5,817 nucleotides of DNA from an uncultured Collinsella sp. (GTDB taxonomy: Bacteria > Actinomycetota > Coriobacteriia > Coriobacteriales > Coriobacteriaceae): contig URMR01000115.1 of the NCBI GenBank assembly GCA_900548935.1, forward strand, positions 1-5,817. The letters are read 5' to 3'. Both the position numbers and the translations under genes were made by a program. A model generated the notes under the pieces. It made no database searches, had not been told where the DNA came from, and saw only the letters and a list, made by a program, of their open reading frames with translations. Each line of letters starts with the position of its first letter. Position 1 is the stretch's first letter. This document shows positions 1 through 5,817 of this stretch, piece by piece.

Positions 1-128
1 CTCGCGACAAACTTAATCGCCCCGCCCGGCGAGCAAGCTGCGGAAACTTGGTCGGTCCAAAGTAATATCGTGCGAACGGAATTCTGGCTGATGAACTGTT
101 CGCGATAAAGACTCGATAGGTAGCCCCC
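1..128. other. Unresolved left-edge region, possible 3' tail of a plus-strand gene
   Basis: No gene can be assigned here. On the plus strand, frame 1 is open from the first base to a TAA at 106-108. This gives 35 codons, ending in residues TEFWLMNCSR, with no start codon needed because it enters from the left edge. A second frame (from base 3) is open only to a TAA at 63-65. No minus-strand ATG or GTG start is available. If frame 1 is a real C-terminus, the gene would converge on the permease gene and the palindrome at 129-226 would lie between the two gene ends. The stretch is too short and unrecognised to call a product. Confidence 0.2.
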
Positions 129-226
129 TCTATACCCTTTTATAAGTTGCGGTGAAATAAGGACTGAATTTGGGGTTGAATCGTTTAAACAGTCCCTATT
201 TCACCGCAACTTATGGGAGGGATAGA
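129..226. repeat. Long imperfect palindrome (hairpin-type intergenic element)
   Basis: Arm 142-166 is the reverse complement of 190-214 at 24 of 25 positions; the one mismatch is A160 against C196. The pairing continues outward: 129-133 pairs with 222-226 and 135-138 with 218-221, A134 is bulged, and T139-T141 lie opposite G215-G217. The last three are G-U wobbles if the plus strand is transcribed. The loop is 167-189. The total is about 37 paired positions. There is no open reading frame inside and no obvious target-site duplication. It could be a REP/MITE-like dispersed element or a 3'-end RNA structure. Its right end abuts the T-tract of the minus-strand terminator at 226-230. The palindrome is directly visible; its family and function are unknown. 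Confidence 0.85.
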
Positions 227-260
227 AAAAGGGCGAAGGCCCTCTCCAGGGCCTCCGCCT
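226..260 (-). terminator. Rho-independent terminator of the PTS permease gene
   Basis: On the minus strand, a 12-bp stem (248-259 pairing with 232-243, one G-U wobble at 236/255) closes a 4-nt loop at 244-247. It is followed directly by five T residues (226-230). It lies about 38 nt past the TAA of the permease gene. This is a textbook intrinsic terminator and suggests the permease transcript ends here, with no further minus-strand cistron downstream. Confidence 0.85.
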
Positions 261-297
261 TAGTTACAGGGGGCGATGGTATTCGCGTACCGTGGAA

Positions 298-2307
298 TTA
301 GACCAGGCGAGCGTTGATCGTCTTGGCGATCTCGGCGGCGTCGGTGGAACCCTTGACGGTGGCACGGAAGCCCTCGTCCATAAGCGCCTCGGCGACCTTG
401 GACAGGATCTTGAGGTGCGTGGTGCCGGCCTGGGCACCAGGGATGAGCAGGGCGATAGCCACGTTGACGGGAGCGCCATCCATGGTGTCCCAACCGGTCA
501 CGCCAGAGTCGTCCTTGACGACAATGACGGCGGCATCGGTAATGGCATCAGACTTGGCATGCGGAATAGCGAAGCCCTCCATCATGCCCGTGGAGCCCTC
601 GGCCTCGCGGGCCAGGAAGGCATTCATCACGGCATCGGCGTCGTCAGCGACACCAGCCTTGACAGCCTGGTTGGAGACAAAGCTCAGGGCCTCGTCACGA
701 GAAGCGAAGTTCTCGGCGACAAAAACGTTCTCGACCTTCACGAAGTCGGCAGCCTCGGCCTTGGGAGCCTCGACGGCAGCGGCCTTGGGGGCCTCGACCG
801 GCTTAGCGGGAGCGGCAGGAGCGGCCTTCTGGCTCTTCTCGAAGTCATACTTCTTGAAAGCAACGAACAGGATGCCACCGACCACAGCGCCGATGAGGAT
901 CGCGAGGACCCACAGCGGACCGTTCTCGACAACGGGCAGGACCAGGAAGCCACCGTGGGGCGCCGGATCGTGGACGTTGAACATAATGGTCAGGATCGAA
1001 GCGATAGAGGAACCGAGCATCATGATGGGCATGACGGGCCAGATGTTCTTGGTCATGAACGGAATGGCGCCCTCGGTGATGTGGGTGCAACCAAGGATGA
1101 GGTTGACGACACCGGCGTCGTGATCCTCCTGGCTGAAGTACTTCTTGCCGACGATGACGGCGAAGGTGGTGATCAGCGGCGGAACGATGCAGGCGGCGGA
1201 GACGGCAGCCATGAAGTTGGTGCCGAAGTTGTAAGTGTCGGTGCCAACACCGGCGGCCAGAGCCTCGGTGAGCATAGCGGTACCGGTGACGTAAGCAGCC
1301 TTGTTGACCGGGCCGCCCATGTCAAAGGCGCACATGCAGCCAATGGCAAGACCCAGGACAACGGCGCCAGAGGCGGACAGGCCCTTAAGGAAGTCCATCA
1401 TGGCGGTGTTGATGGCAGCCATGGGGCCGGAGATGCCGAGCATGACCAGACCGACGATAGCAGTCGAGAACAGCGGGTACAGGAAGATGGCCTTGAGGCC
1501 GTCCAGGTTCTTGGGCAGCTTGGCAAAAACCTTCTCGAGCAGAAGGATGACATAGCCGGCGAGGAAGCCGCCGACAATGCCGCCCAGGAAGCCGAAGCCC
1601 ACGCCGGCGCCACCGGCGTCGATCATGCCGGTCTCGGCGTTAACAGGCAGGCCCTGGATGGCGATCATACCGGCAACAAAGCCGGGGACGAGTGCCGGGC
1701 GCTTGCCGATGGACTCGGCGATGTAGGCGGAAAGCACGGGAACCATGAGGTTCATGGCAATGCCGCCGATGATCTTGAGCATAGCGGCGAAGCTGTTGTA
1801 GTCGGCAGCCGTCGAATCGAAGGACGTGATGCCCCACAGGAACGAAACAGCGGTCAGGACACCACCGGCAACGACGAAGACCAGCATGTGGCTGACGCCG
1901 TTCATGAGGTGCTTGTAGATGATGTGGCCGATGGACTCCTTCTCCTCGACCTCATCCTCGACATCGGCAGCAGCCGCAACCGTGTCGTCGCCCTTGGCGG
2001 CAAGGGCACGATCGATCAGCTTGCCGGCAGCCTCGACGGACAGGGCCTTGGAAACACCAACGGAAACCATGGGCTTACCGGCGAAACGCTCCGCCTGGAC
2101 ATCCTTATCGGCTGCGACGACGACGGCCTTGGCACCAGCGATCTCACTCTTGGTGAGCTCGTTCTCGACACCGACCTGGCCATGGGTCTCGACCTTAATG
2201 GTCAGACCGCGCTCGGCAGCTGCCTTCTCCAGCGCCTCCTTCGCCATGAAGGTGTGCGCGATACCGGTCGGGCAACCGGTGGCGGCGATGATGTCAAACT
2301 TAGCCAT
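298..2307 (-). CDS. fruA: PTS fructose-family permease, EIIBCA in one chain
   Basis: A 669-residue phosphotransferase-system enzyme II that should import a hexose across the membrane and phosphorylate it, using phosphate from HPr. Domains run IIB, IIC, IIA. IIB (about 1-103) carries the motif ATGCPTGIAHT with phospho-Cys12. IIC (about 128-487) has roughly nine hydrophobic segments and the motifs GKRPALVPGF (201-210), GGPVNKAAY (331-339) and TEGAIPF (411-417). IIA (about 522-669) has the IPHAKS motif with phospho-His583. An acidic linker (105-125) and an Ala/Pro/Lys-rich linker (493-520) separate the domains. The frame opens at 2379, but ATG 2307 is chosen because AAGGAGG lies 5 nt upstream and the family N-terminus starts there. 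It is transcribed divergently from an RpiR-type regulator and has its own terminator. No fruK lies adjacent, so the substrate (fructose or another hexose) is inferred from family resemblance only. It contains no TTA, CTA or TCA codon, which points to strong codon bias and probably high expression. Confidence 0.93.
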   Translation of the reverse strand: MAKFDIIAATGCPTGIAHTFMAKEALEKAAAERGLTIKVETHGQVGVENELTKSEIAGAKAVVVAADKDVQAERFAGKPMVSVGVSKALSVEAAGKLIDRALAAKGDDTVAAAADVEDEVEEKESIGHIIYKHLMNGVSHMLVFVVAGGVLTAVSFLWGITSFDSTAADYNSFAAMLKIIGGIAMNLMVPVLSAYIAESIGKRPALVPGFVAGMIAIQGLPVNAETGMIDAGGAGVGFGFLGGIVGGFLAGYVILLLEKVFAKLPKNLDGLKAIFLYPLFSTAIVGLVMLGISGPMAAINTAMMDFLKGLSASGAVVLGLAIGCMCAFDMGGPVNKAAYVTGTAMLTEALAAGVGTDTYNFGTNFMAAVSAACIVPPLITTFAVIVGKKYFSQEDHDAGVVNLILGCTHITEGAIPFMTKNIWPVMPIMMLGSSIASILTIMFNVHDPAPHGGFLVLPVVENGPLWVLAILIGAVVGGILFVAFKKYDFEKSQKAAPAAPAKPVEAPKAAAVEAPKAEAADFVKVENVFVAENFASRDEALSFVSNQAVKAGVADDADAVMNAFLAREAEGSTGMMEGFAIPHAKSDAITDAAVIVVKDDSGVTGWDTMDGAPVNVAIALLIPGAQAGTTHLKILSKVAEALMDEGFRATVKGSTDAAEIAKTINARLV

Positions 2308-2312
2308 GTGTC

Positions 2313-2319
2313 CCTCCTT
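2313..2319 (-). promoter_or_regulatory. Strong ribosome binding site fixing the permease start
   Basis: AAGGAGG on the minus strand, 5 nt before ATG 2307. It decides against the longer frame starting at 2379, whose extra 24 residues (rich in Arg, Gly and Ala) do not resemble an EIIB N-terminus and span the ribosome binding site itself. Confidence 0.9.
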
Positions 2320-2328
2320 CTTGAGTAC

Positions 2329-2344
2329 AGCGCCCGCGGGCGCT
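2329..2344. promoter_or_regulatory. Perfect 16-bp GC palindrome in the permease leader
   Basis: AGCGCCCGCGGGCGCT is identical to its own reverse complement. It sits 9 bp beyond the outer edge of the AAGGAGG ribosome binding site of the permease gene. In RNA it could fold into a stem of 6 bp with a 4-nt loop. It could be a protein-binding operator or a leader hairpin affecting translation or RNA stability. The symmetry is seen directly; the role is a guess. Confidence 0.45.
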
Positions 2345-2377
2345 CCCCTACACGCGCTTCGATACGCGTTTTTCCAC

Positions 2378-2477
2378 ACTTGAAAGATACCAAGTCACCG
2401 CTTGTACGAGAAGAAATACAGCTCATTTCTCCGGTGAAAGGTTCTTTCATTACCGTAAACGGTCGATGAAAGTTTAC
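2378..2477. promoter_or_regulatory. Candidate operator cluster between permease and regulator genes
   Basis: Several dyads cluster in the divergent region. TGAAAG-gtt-CTTTCA spans 2435-2449 with perfect 6-bp arms. ACTTG and CAAGT (2378-2382 and 2391-2395) flank an 8-nt spacer. ACCGT-aa-ACGGT lies at 2452-2463. GTAAAC at 2455-2460 mirrors GTTTAC at 2472-2477. The word TGAAAG also occurs at 2381-2386 and 2467-2472. RpiR-family regulators usually bind dyads next to their own gene, so the 2435-2449 dyad is the best candidate. No minus-strand promoter for the permease could be placed with confidence; it probably lies between about 2360 and 2450. Confidence 0.4.
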
Positions 2478-2486
2478 CATCAACTA

Positions 2487-2531
2487 TTGAAACGGCAAGG
2501 TGTATCTTGTATTTACCAATCCCCGTATATT
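2487..2531 (+). promoter_or_regulatory. Candidate sigma-70-type promoter of the regulator gene
   Basis: TTGAAA (2487-2492) is a 5-of-6 match to the -35 consensus. It is followed after 17 nt by TATTTA (2510-2515), a weak -10. A better -10 word, TATATT (2526-2531), lies 11 nt further on but lacks a good -35 at normal spacing. Either would give an untranslated leader of roughly 40-60 nt before ATG 2580. Both lie downstream of the earlier in-frame ATG at 2466, which supports the later start. Confidence 0.35.
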
Positions 2532-2568
2532 AGAGCGGCACACAAAAAGCCAGCTTTTAATGCCAACC

Positions 2569-2573
2569 AGGAG
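2569..2573 (+). promoter_or_regulatory. Ribosome binding site fixing the regulator start
   Basis: AGGAG lies 6 nt before ATG 2580. It selects this start over ATG 2466, which would add 38 residues that do not resemble the family N-terminus and would run through the candidate promoter. Confidence 0.8.
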
Positions 2574-2579
2574 TCAACC

Positions 2580-3437
2580 ATGTCCGATAGCAGCAAAAGC
2601 GCACTCTCCCTTATTAGCACGCACAAGGGATACAGCGAGTCCGAACAGCGCATTGTCGACTATATATTGGAGCACCAGTCCGAGGCTCCACGCCTCACGG
2701 CGGCTCAGCTCTCACGCGCCGCTGCCACGTCCGAGGCGACCGTTTCGCGCTTCTGCCGCAAGCTTGGGTTTGGCAGCTTCCGCAGCTTTCAGTTTTCGTT
2801 GGCGAGGGATTTGGAAAGCCAGCGCAACGAGGGCCTGACCGACGAGGTCTCGCTCGACAATATGGAGCAGAGCCTCAAGAACATCCTGGCTGCCAAGGTG
2901 AGCGAGCTTAATGCGACCATCGACGGGATCGACCACGATACGCTGGCGGCTGTCGTGCGCGCGTTTAAGAACGCAGGGGCTATCGAGTTTGCAGCCGTAG
3001 GCAACACCAACGCCGTCGCACTCGACGCGACATTTAAGTTTTCGCAGCTGGGCCTGCGCTGCATGGCGAGCACCATTAGCGAGACATCAATCGGCTTTGC
3101 GCTCACGTTGCGCCCGGGTGACGTCATCGTGCTAATCTCAAACTCCGGCAAATCGCGCCGACTGAATCGCATGGCAAAAGCGGCTCGCGACTGCGGCGCA
3201 ACCGTAGTCGTCATCAGCAGCGACAGCAAGTCTCCGCTTGCTCGCTTGGCCGATTACACCTTTAATACCGTGAATCACGAGGCGCTGCTCACCACGGGCG
3301 ACTTTGCGTTCTCTAAGATGAGCGCCACGATGATCATCGAGGTTATCTACAACTTCCTGCTGCCCGAGATTGAAGACGCACGTGAGCATATCAGCTACTA
3401 CGAGGAGCTCATCCAGCCGGATAAGGTCGTTGAGTAA
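2580..3437 (+). CDS. RpiR/MurR-family transcriptional regulator (HTH-SIS)
   Basis: A 285-residue cytoplasmic DNA-binding regulator, of the family's usual length. The N-terminal RpiR-type domain (about 1-78) contains a helix-turn-helix around 39-65, with TAAQLSRAAATSEATVSRFC and then RKLGFGSFRSF. A SIS phosphosugar-binding domain follows (about 122-260), with AAVGNTN (138-144) and the ligand-loop motif ISNSGKS (186-192). Family members sense phosphorylated sugars and repress or activate neighbouring catabolic or transport genes. The divergent position next to the PTS permease suggests that this gene and the permease are its targets, which is inference. The ligand cannot be read from sequence, so no specific gene symbol is given. 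It converges on recN, with a 59-bp gap holding a hairpin. Confidence 0.92.
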   Translation: MSDSSKSALSLISTHKGYSESEQRIVDYILEHQSEAPRLTAAQLSRAAATSEATVSRFCRKLGFGSFRSFQFSLARDLESQRNEGLTDEVSLDNMEQSLKNILAAKVSELNATIDGIDHDTLAAVVRAFKNAGAIEFAAVGNTNAVALDATFKFSQLGLRCMASTISETSIGFALTLRPGDVIVLISNSGKSRRLNRMAKAARDCGATVVVISSDSKSPLARLADYTFNTVNHEALLTTGDFAFSKMSATMIIEVIYNFLLPEIEDAREHISYYEELIQPDKVVE

Positions 3438-3445
3438 AACGCGAA

Positions 3446-3478
3446 GTGGGACAAAAAATTCAGTCTATTTTGTCCCAC
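3446..3478. terminator. Hairpin between convergent regulator and recN genes (possible bidirectional terminator)
   Basis: GTGGGACAAAA (3446-3456) pairs perfectly with TTTTGTCCCAC (3468-3478) around an 11-nt loop. It starts 9 nt after the regulator's TAA and lies 19 nt past the recN TAG, so it could end both transcripts. It is not a classical intrinsic terminator: on neither strand does a T-tract follow the stem, although the A/T pairs sit at the loop end of the stem. It may instead protect 3' ends, or be a dispersed intergenic repeat. The loop region shares a decamer with the palindrome at 129-226. Confidence 0.6.
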
Positions 3479-3496
3479 CAACACCGCTGATACGGC

Positions 3497-5125
3497 CTAA
3501 CCTCGAGCTTCTTCGAGCATCTGTTTGGCGTGCGCCAGGCTTGCCTCGGACTGATCGCCGCTCAACATGCGGGCGATCTCGGCGGTACGCGCTTCGCCGG
3601 TTACCTCGTCCAAATGCGTCTGGGGAACATCGCCTGGTTCCTTGCTGACAACATAATGCTTGTCGGCCATGACGGCGACCTGCGCCAAGTGGGTTACGAC
3701 AATCACCTGATGCGTAGAGGCGAGATCTGCCAGCACGCCCGCGAGCGCACGCGCCGTGGAGCCACCGACACCGGCATCGACCTCGTCGAACACCAGCGTA
3801 TCCACGCCGTCCGCGTTACCGAGAACGACCTTGCTCGCCAGCATGACGCGGCTCAGCTCGCCGCCCGAGGCAATGCGGCGCAGGGGGCGCGGCGTCAATC
3901 CGGCACCGCTGCGATACAAAAGCTCGTAGCTCGAAGGGCCCGCCGGCGTCCACTCGGCACGCGGAAGATCGCGCGACTCCCAAACAAGTTCGGCGCCGCC
4001 CATCTCCAGGCGCGCCATTTGGCGGCCAACCTCGTGGCAAAAGCGCGGAGCTGCGGTATTCCGCGCACGCTTAAGCGCCTTGGCGGCGGCGAACAGTTCG
4101 CGCTCCGCCGCGCCAAGCGCTTCGCGAGACTTCTTGACCAGCTCATCACCATCGTCTACCAGCGACAACAGCTCTTGTGAGCGGTCGCGCATGGCAAAGA
4201 CATCGTCCATGGTGGGCCCCCACTGACGCAGCAGGCCTTTAAGATCGGAATAACGCTCGCGCATACGAGCCAACTCGCGCGGATCGAAGGCAACTCCATC
4301 GCGATAGGCGCGCAACTCGTTGGCGCAATCCTCGAGCGAGATGCAGGCATCCGAAAGGGCGTCGGCAATGTCGCCCAGCTTGCGATCGACGGTAGCCATA
4401 CGGGAGAGCTCCGCCACGGCACTGTTCACGGCATCGAGCGCTCCCCCTTCAGCTGCAAGCGATGCATGGGCATCATTGGCCGTGGCAACCAGCACCTCGG
4501 CATGCTCGGAGCGCGGCAGCAGCTCCTCGAGCTCCTCATACTCACCCGGTTTGGGGTCAACCTCGGCGATGCGCTCCAGGGCGAAGCGCGCCTCCTCGAC
4601 GCGACTCCCTTGCGCACGCGAGGTCTCCTCGACGCGACGGACCTCCTTGGCAGCCGCGCGCGAAGCCTTAAAGCAGGCACGGTAGTGCTCGAGCGCCTCG
4701 AGCGCCGGGCGCCCTGCCCAGGCATCGACCATGGCAACATGATGTGCCGGGTCGAGGAGGCGCTGGTGTTCGTGTTGGCCGCATAGATCCATCATCACGC
4801 CAACGCGCTCCGAAAGTTCGCGAACGCTGGCGATGCGGCCGTCAATTTTTACGCGGCTGCGGCCCTCGGCAGAAAGGCTGCGCTGCACGGTGAAGCCCTC
4901 CGTGTCGTGCGGCCCGTCAAACAGACGCGCCTCTACGCTGGCAAGTGCCTCGCCCTCACGCACCGTCGACGAATCCGCGCGCTCGCCCAAAATGAGCTTA
5001 AGCGCCGAAAGCAGCGCGGTCTTACCGGCGCCGGTTTCTCCGGTCAGAACAGTTAGACCCGCGCTCGGAACCAACGTCGCCTCACGAATGAGCGCAATGT
5101 TGGAAACCTGCAGCTCATCGATCAT
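3497..5125 (-). CDS. recN: DNA repair protein RecN
   Basis: A 542-residue SMC-like ATPase acting in recombinational repair of double-strand breaks, close to the usual RecN length of about 550. Visible motifs are Walker A GETGAGKT (29-36), the RecN-typical LCGQHEHQ (114-121), ABC signature SGGELS (420-425), Walker B TLVFDEVD (443-450) running into D-loop AGVGGSTA, and a switch histidine in VTHLAQVA (477-484). The middle (about 140-365) is rich in Glu, Ala and Arg with heptad-like stretches, matching the antiparallel coiled-coil arms. ATG 5125 is chosen because the N-terminus MIDELQVSNIALI matches the family, and GGAG lies 6 nt upstream inside nadK. The first 11 bp overlap the end of nadK, implying one operon and likely translational coupling. 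All core ATPase motifs are intact. Confidence 0.96.
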   Translation of the reverse strand: MIDELQVSNIALIREATLVPSAGLTVLTGETGAGKTALLSALKLILGERADSSTVREGEALASVEARLFDGPHDTEGFTVQRSLSAEGRSRVKIDGRIASVRELSERVGVMMDLCGQHEHQRLLDPAHHVAMVDAWAGRPALEALEHYRACFKASRAAAKEVRRVEETSRAQGSRVEEARFALERIAEVDPKPGEYEELEELLPRSEHAEVLVATANDAHASLAAEGGALDAVNSAVAELSRMATVDRKLGDIADALSDACISLEDCANELRAYRDGVAFDPRELARMRERYSDLKGLLRQWGPTMDDVFAMRDRSQELLSLVDDGDELVKKSREALGAAERELFAAAKALKRARNTAAPRFCHEVGRQMARLEMGGAELVWESRDLPRAEWTPAGPSSYELLYRSGAGLTPRPLRRIASGGELSRVMLASKVVLGNADGVDTLVFDEVDAGVGGSTARALAGVLADLASTHQVIVVTHLAQVAVMADKHYVVSKEPGDVPQTHLDEVTGEARTAEIARMLSGDQSEASLAHAKQMLEEARG

Positions 5126-5817
5126 GACGCACTCCGTAGAACACGCGACTCACCGAGTTATAGAAGCTCTCGGGGCCGTAATCCAGCAGCAGCACATCGC
5201 CGGGACCGCGACGCACAGCCACGCTCTCGACCGTACCATCGCAGGTAATAAACTGTCCGTCGATGGCAATCGCCGGCACGCTCGGGCGATCATCGGACAT
5301 AAAGATCTCGACGACATCACTCGGCGAGGTCAAAAAGGCGCGAGCCTGAATGGTATGCGGAGCGATGGGCACACAGACCATACCCGTGTAATCGGGGCTG
5401 ACGATGGGGCCGCCGGCGGAAAGCGCGTAGCCGGTGGAGCCAGTCGCCGTCGATACAACCACGCCGTCGCCACGCAGGCGGTCGATATGATGGCCGGACA
5501 CCGTGATGTCGAATTCGACCATATCGGACAGGGGTCCGCGCGTAAGCGCCATATCGTTGAGGGCAAACGTGCGCACGACATCCTTCGTGCCGTCTTCGCG
5601 CACCGAAACGATATCAGCGGCGATGGTAGCGCGGCGGCTCACATGGAGCTCGCCGGACAGGGCATCGCTCACGACCTGCAAAATGTCGCGCTCCTCGGGG
5701 CTCGCGGCCGTCAAAAACCCCAAATGACCATAGGAAAGACCCAAAATGGGAATCTCGCGGTAGTTGAGAATGCGGGCGGCACGCAAAAGCGTACCGTCAC
5801 CGCCGAGCGTAATAACC
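5115..5817 (-). CDS. nadK: NAD kinase (ATP-NAD/polyphosphate-NAD kinase), 5'-truncated by the window edge
   Basis: Phosphorylates NAD to NADP in the cytoplasm. The visible part is 233 residues plus TGA. The frame stays open to the right edge, so the real start is outside; family length suggests some 50-60 residues are missing. The catalytic GGDGT motif is encoded at 5790-5804, immediately before the TTG at 5784-5786 that could be mistaken for a start, so that TTG is internal. Further family motifs are LND (86-88 of the visible chain), STATGSTGYALSAGGPIV (122-139, the nucleotide-binding glycine-rich segment, with Ala where many family members have Pro), PHTIQARAF, and DGQ (186-188). It overlaps recN by 11 bp. 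A tlyA-nadK-recN order is common in actinobacteria, so tlyA may lie just upstream, but it is not visible here. Confidence 0.95.
   Translation of the reverse strand, partial: VITLGGDGTLLRAARILNYREIPILGLSYGHLGFLTAASPEERDILQVVSDALSGELHVSRRATIAADIVSVREDGTKDVVRTFALNDMALTRGPLSDMVEFDITVSGHHIDRLRGDGVVVSTATGSTGYALSAGGPIVSPDYTGMVCVPIAPHTIQARAFLTSPSDVVEIFMSDDRPSVPAIAIDGQFITCDGTVESVAVRRGPGDVLLLDYGPESFYNSVSRVFYGVRHDR

Noticed and set aside
129..226. Insertion sequence or CRISPR unit at the left palindrome
   Set aside because: There is no transposase frame, no direct repeat series and no clear target-site duplication; only a single inverted repeat is present.
2308..2379. 24-residue N-terminal extension of the permease
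   Set aside because: AAGGAGG directly precedes ATG 2307 and the EIIB domain begins there; the extension would run through the ribosome binding site and the GC palindrome.
292..2469. Large plus-strand open frame of 725 codons opposite the permease gene
   Set aside because: It is a register-matched shadow of a codon-biased gene. Its translation is a low-complexity Asp/Gly/His/Ala mixture without recognisable motifs, while the minus-strand frame has complete PTS domains.
2466..2579. 38-residue N-terminal extension of the regulator
   Set aside because: ATG 2580 has a good AGGAG and the family N-terminus; the extension covers the likely promoter.
3530..4180. 216-codon plus-strand frame opposite recN
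   Set aside because: It is antisense to intact RecN sequence carrying the signature and Walker B motifs, with no family resemblance of its own.
5784..5786. TTG as the start codon of NAD kinase
   Set aside because: The frame continues upstream with the catalytic GGDGTL motif, so this TTG encodes an internal leucine and the gene is cut by the window edge.

Overview
The window is GC-rich chromosomal DNA from what looks like an actinobacterium. The RecN and NAD-kinase sequences, the nadK-recN pairing and the base composition suggest the class Coriobacteriia, possibly a Collinsella-like gut organism. That placement is inference from protein style and memory and was not tested by a search. The content is largely ordinary core and sugar-uptake genes. 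I found no mobile element, CRISPR array, tRNA or rRNA, and no convincing new system.

Layout, left to right. Positions 1-128 are unresolved; a short open frame entering from the left edge may be the tail of a plus-strand gene. Positions 129-226 form a long imperfect palindrome. It is followed at once by a rho-independent terminator (226-260) serving the minus-strand gene to its right. That gene (298-2307, minus) encodes a single-chain PTS permease of the fructose family with domain order IIB-IIC-IIA. A 272-bp divergent intergenic region (2308-2579) holds several dyads and repeated TGAAAG words. It separates the permease from a plus-strand RpiR/MurR-family regulator with an HTH and a SIS domain (2580-3437). 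A short convergent gap holds a second hairpin (3446-3478). Next comes recN on the minus strand (3497-5125), overlapped by 11 bp by the end of nadK, which runs off the right edge (5115-5817, minus).

How the parts work together. The divergent regulator/permease pair reads as a small sugar-uptake module. The PTS protein would import and phosphorylate a hexose, and the SIS domain of the regulator would sense a phosphosugar and act on the shared intergenic region. No sugar-phosphate enzyme such as fruK lies beside it in this window, so the true substrate is open. The nadK-recN pair is an independent housekeeping operon (NADP synthesis and double-strand-break repair) that probably begins further upstream, outside the window.

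The most interesting non-coding signals are the two intergenic hairpins. Each lies at a convergent or probably convergent gene end, and they share the decamer GACTGAATTT. The other signal of note is the dyad-rich divergent control region.
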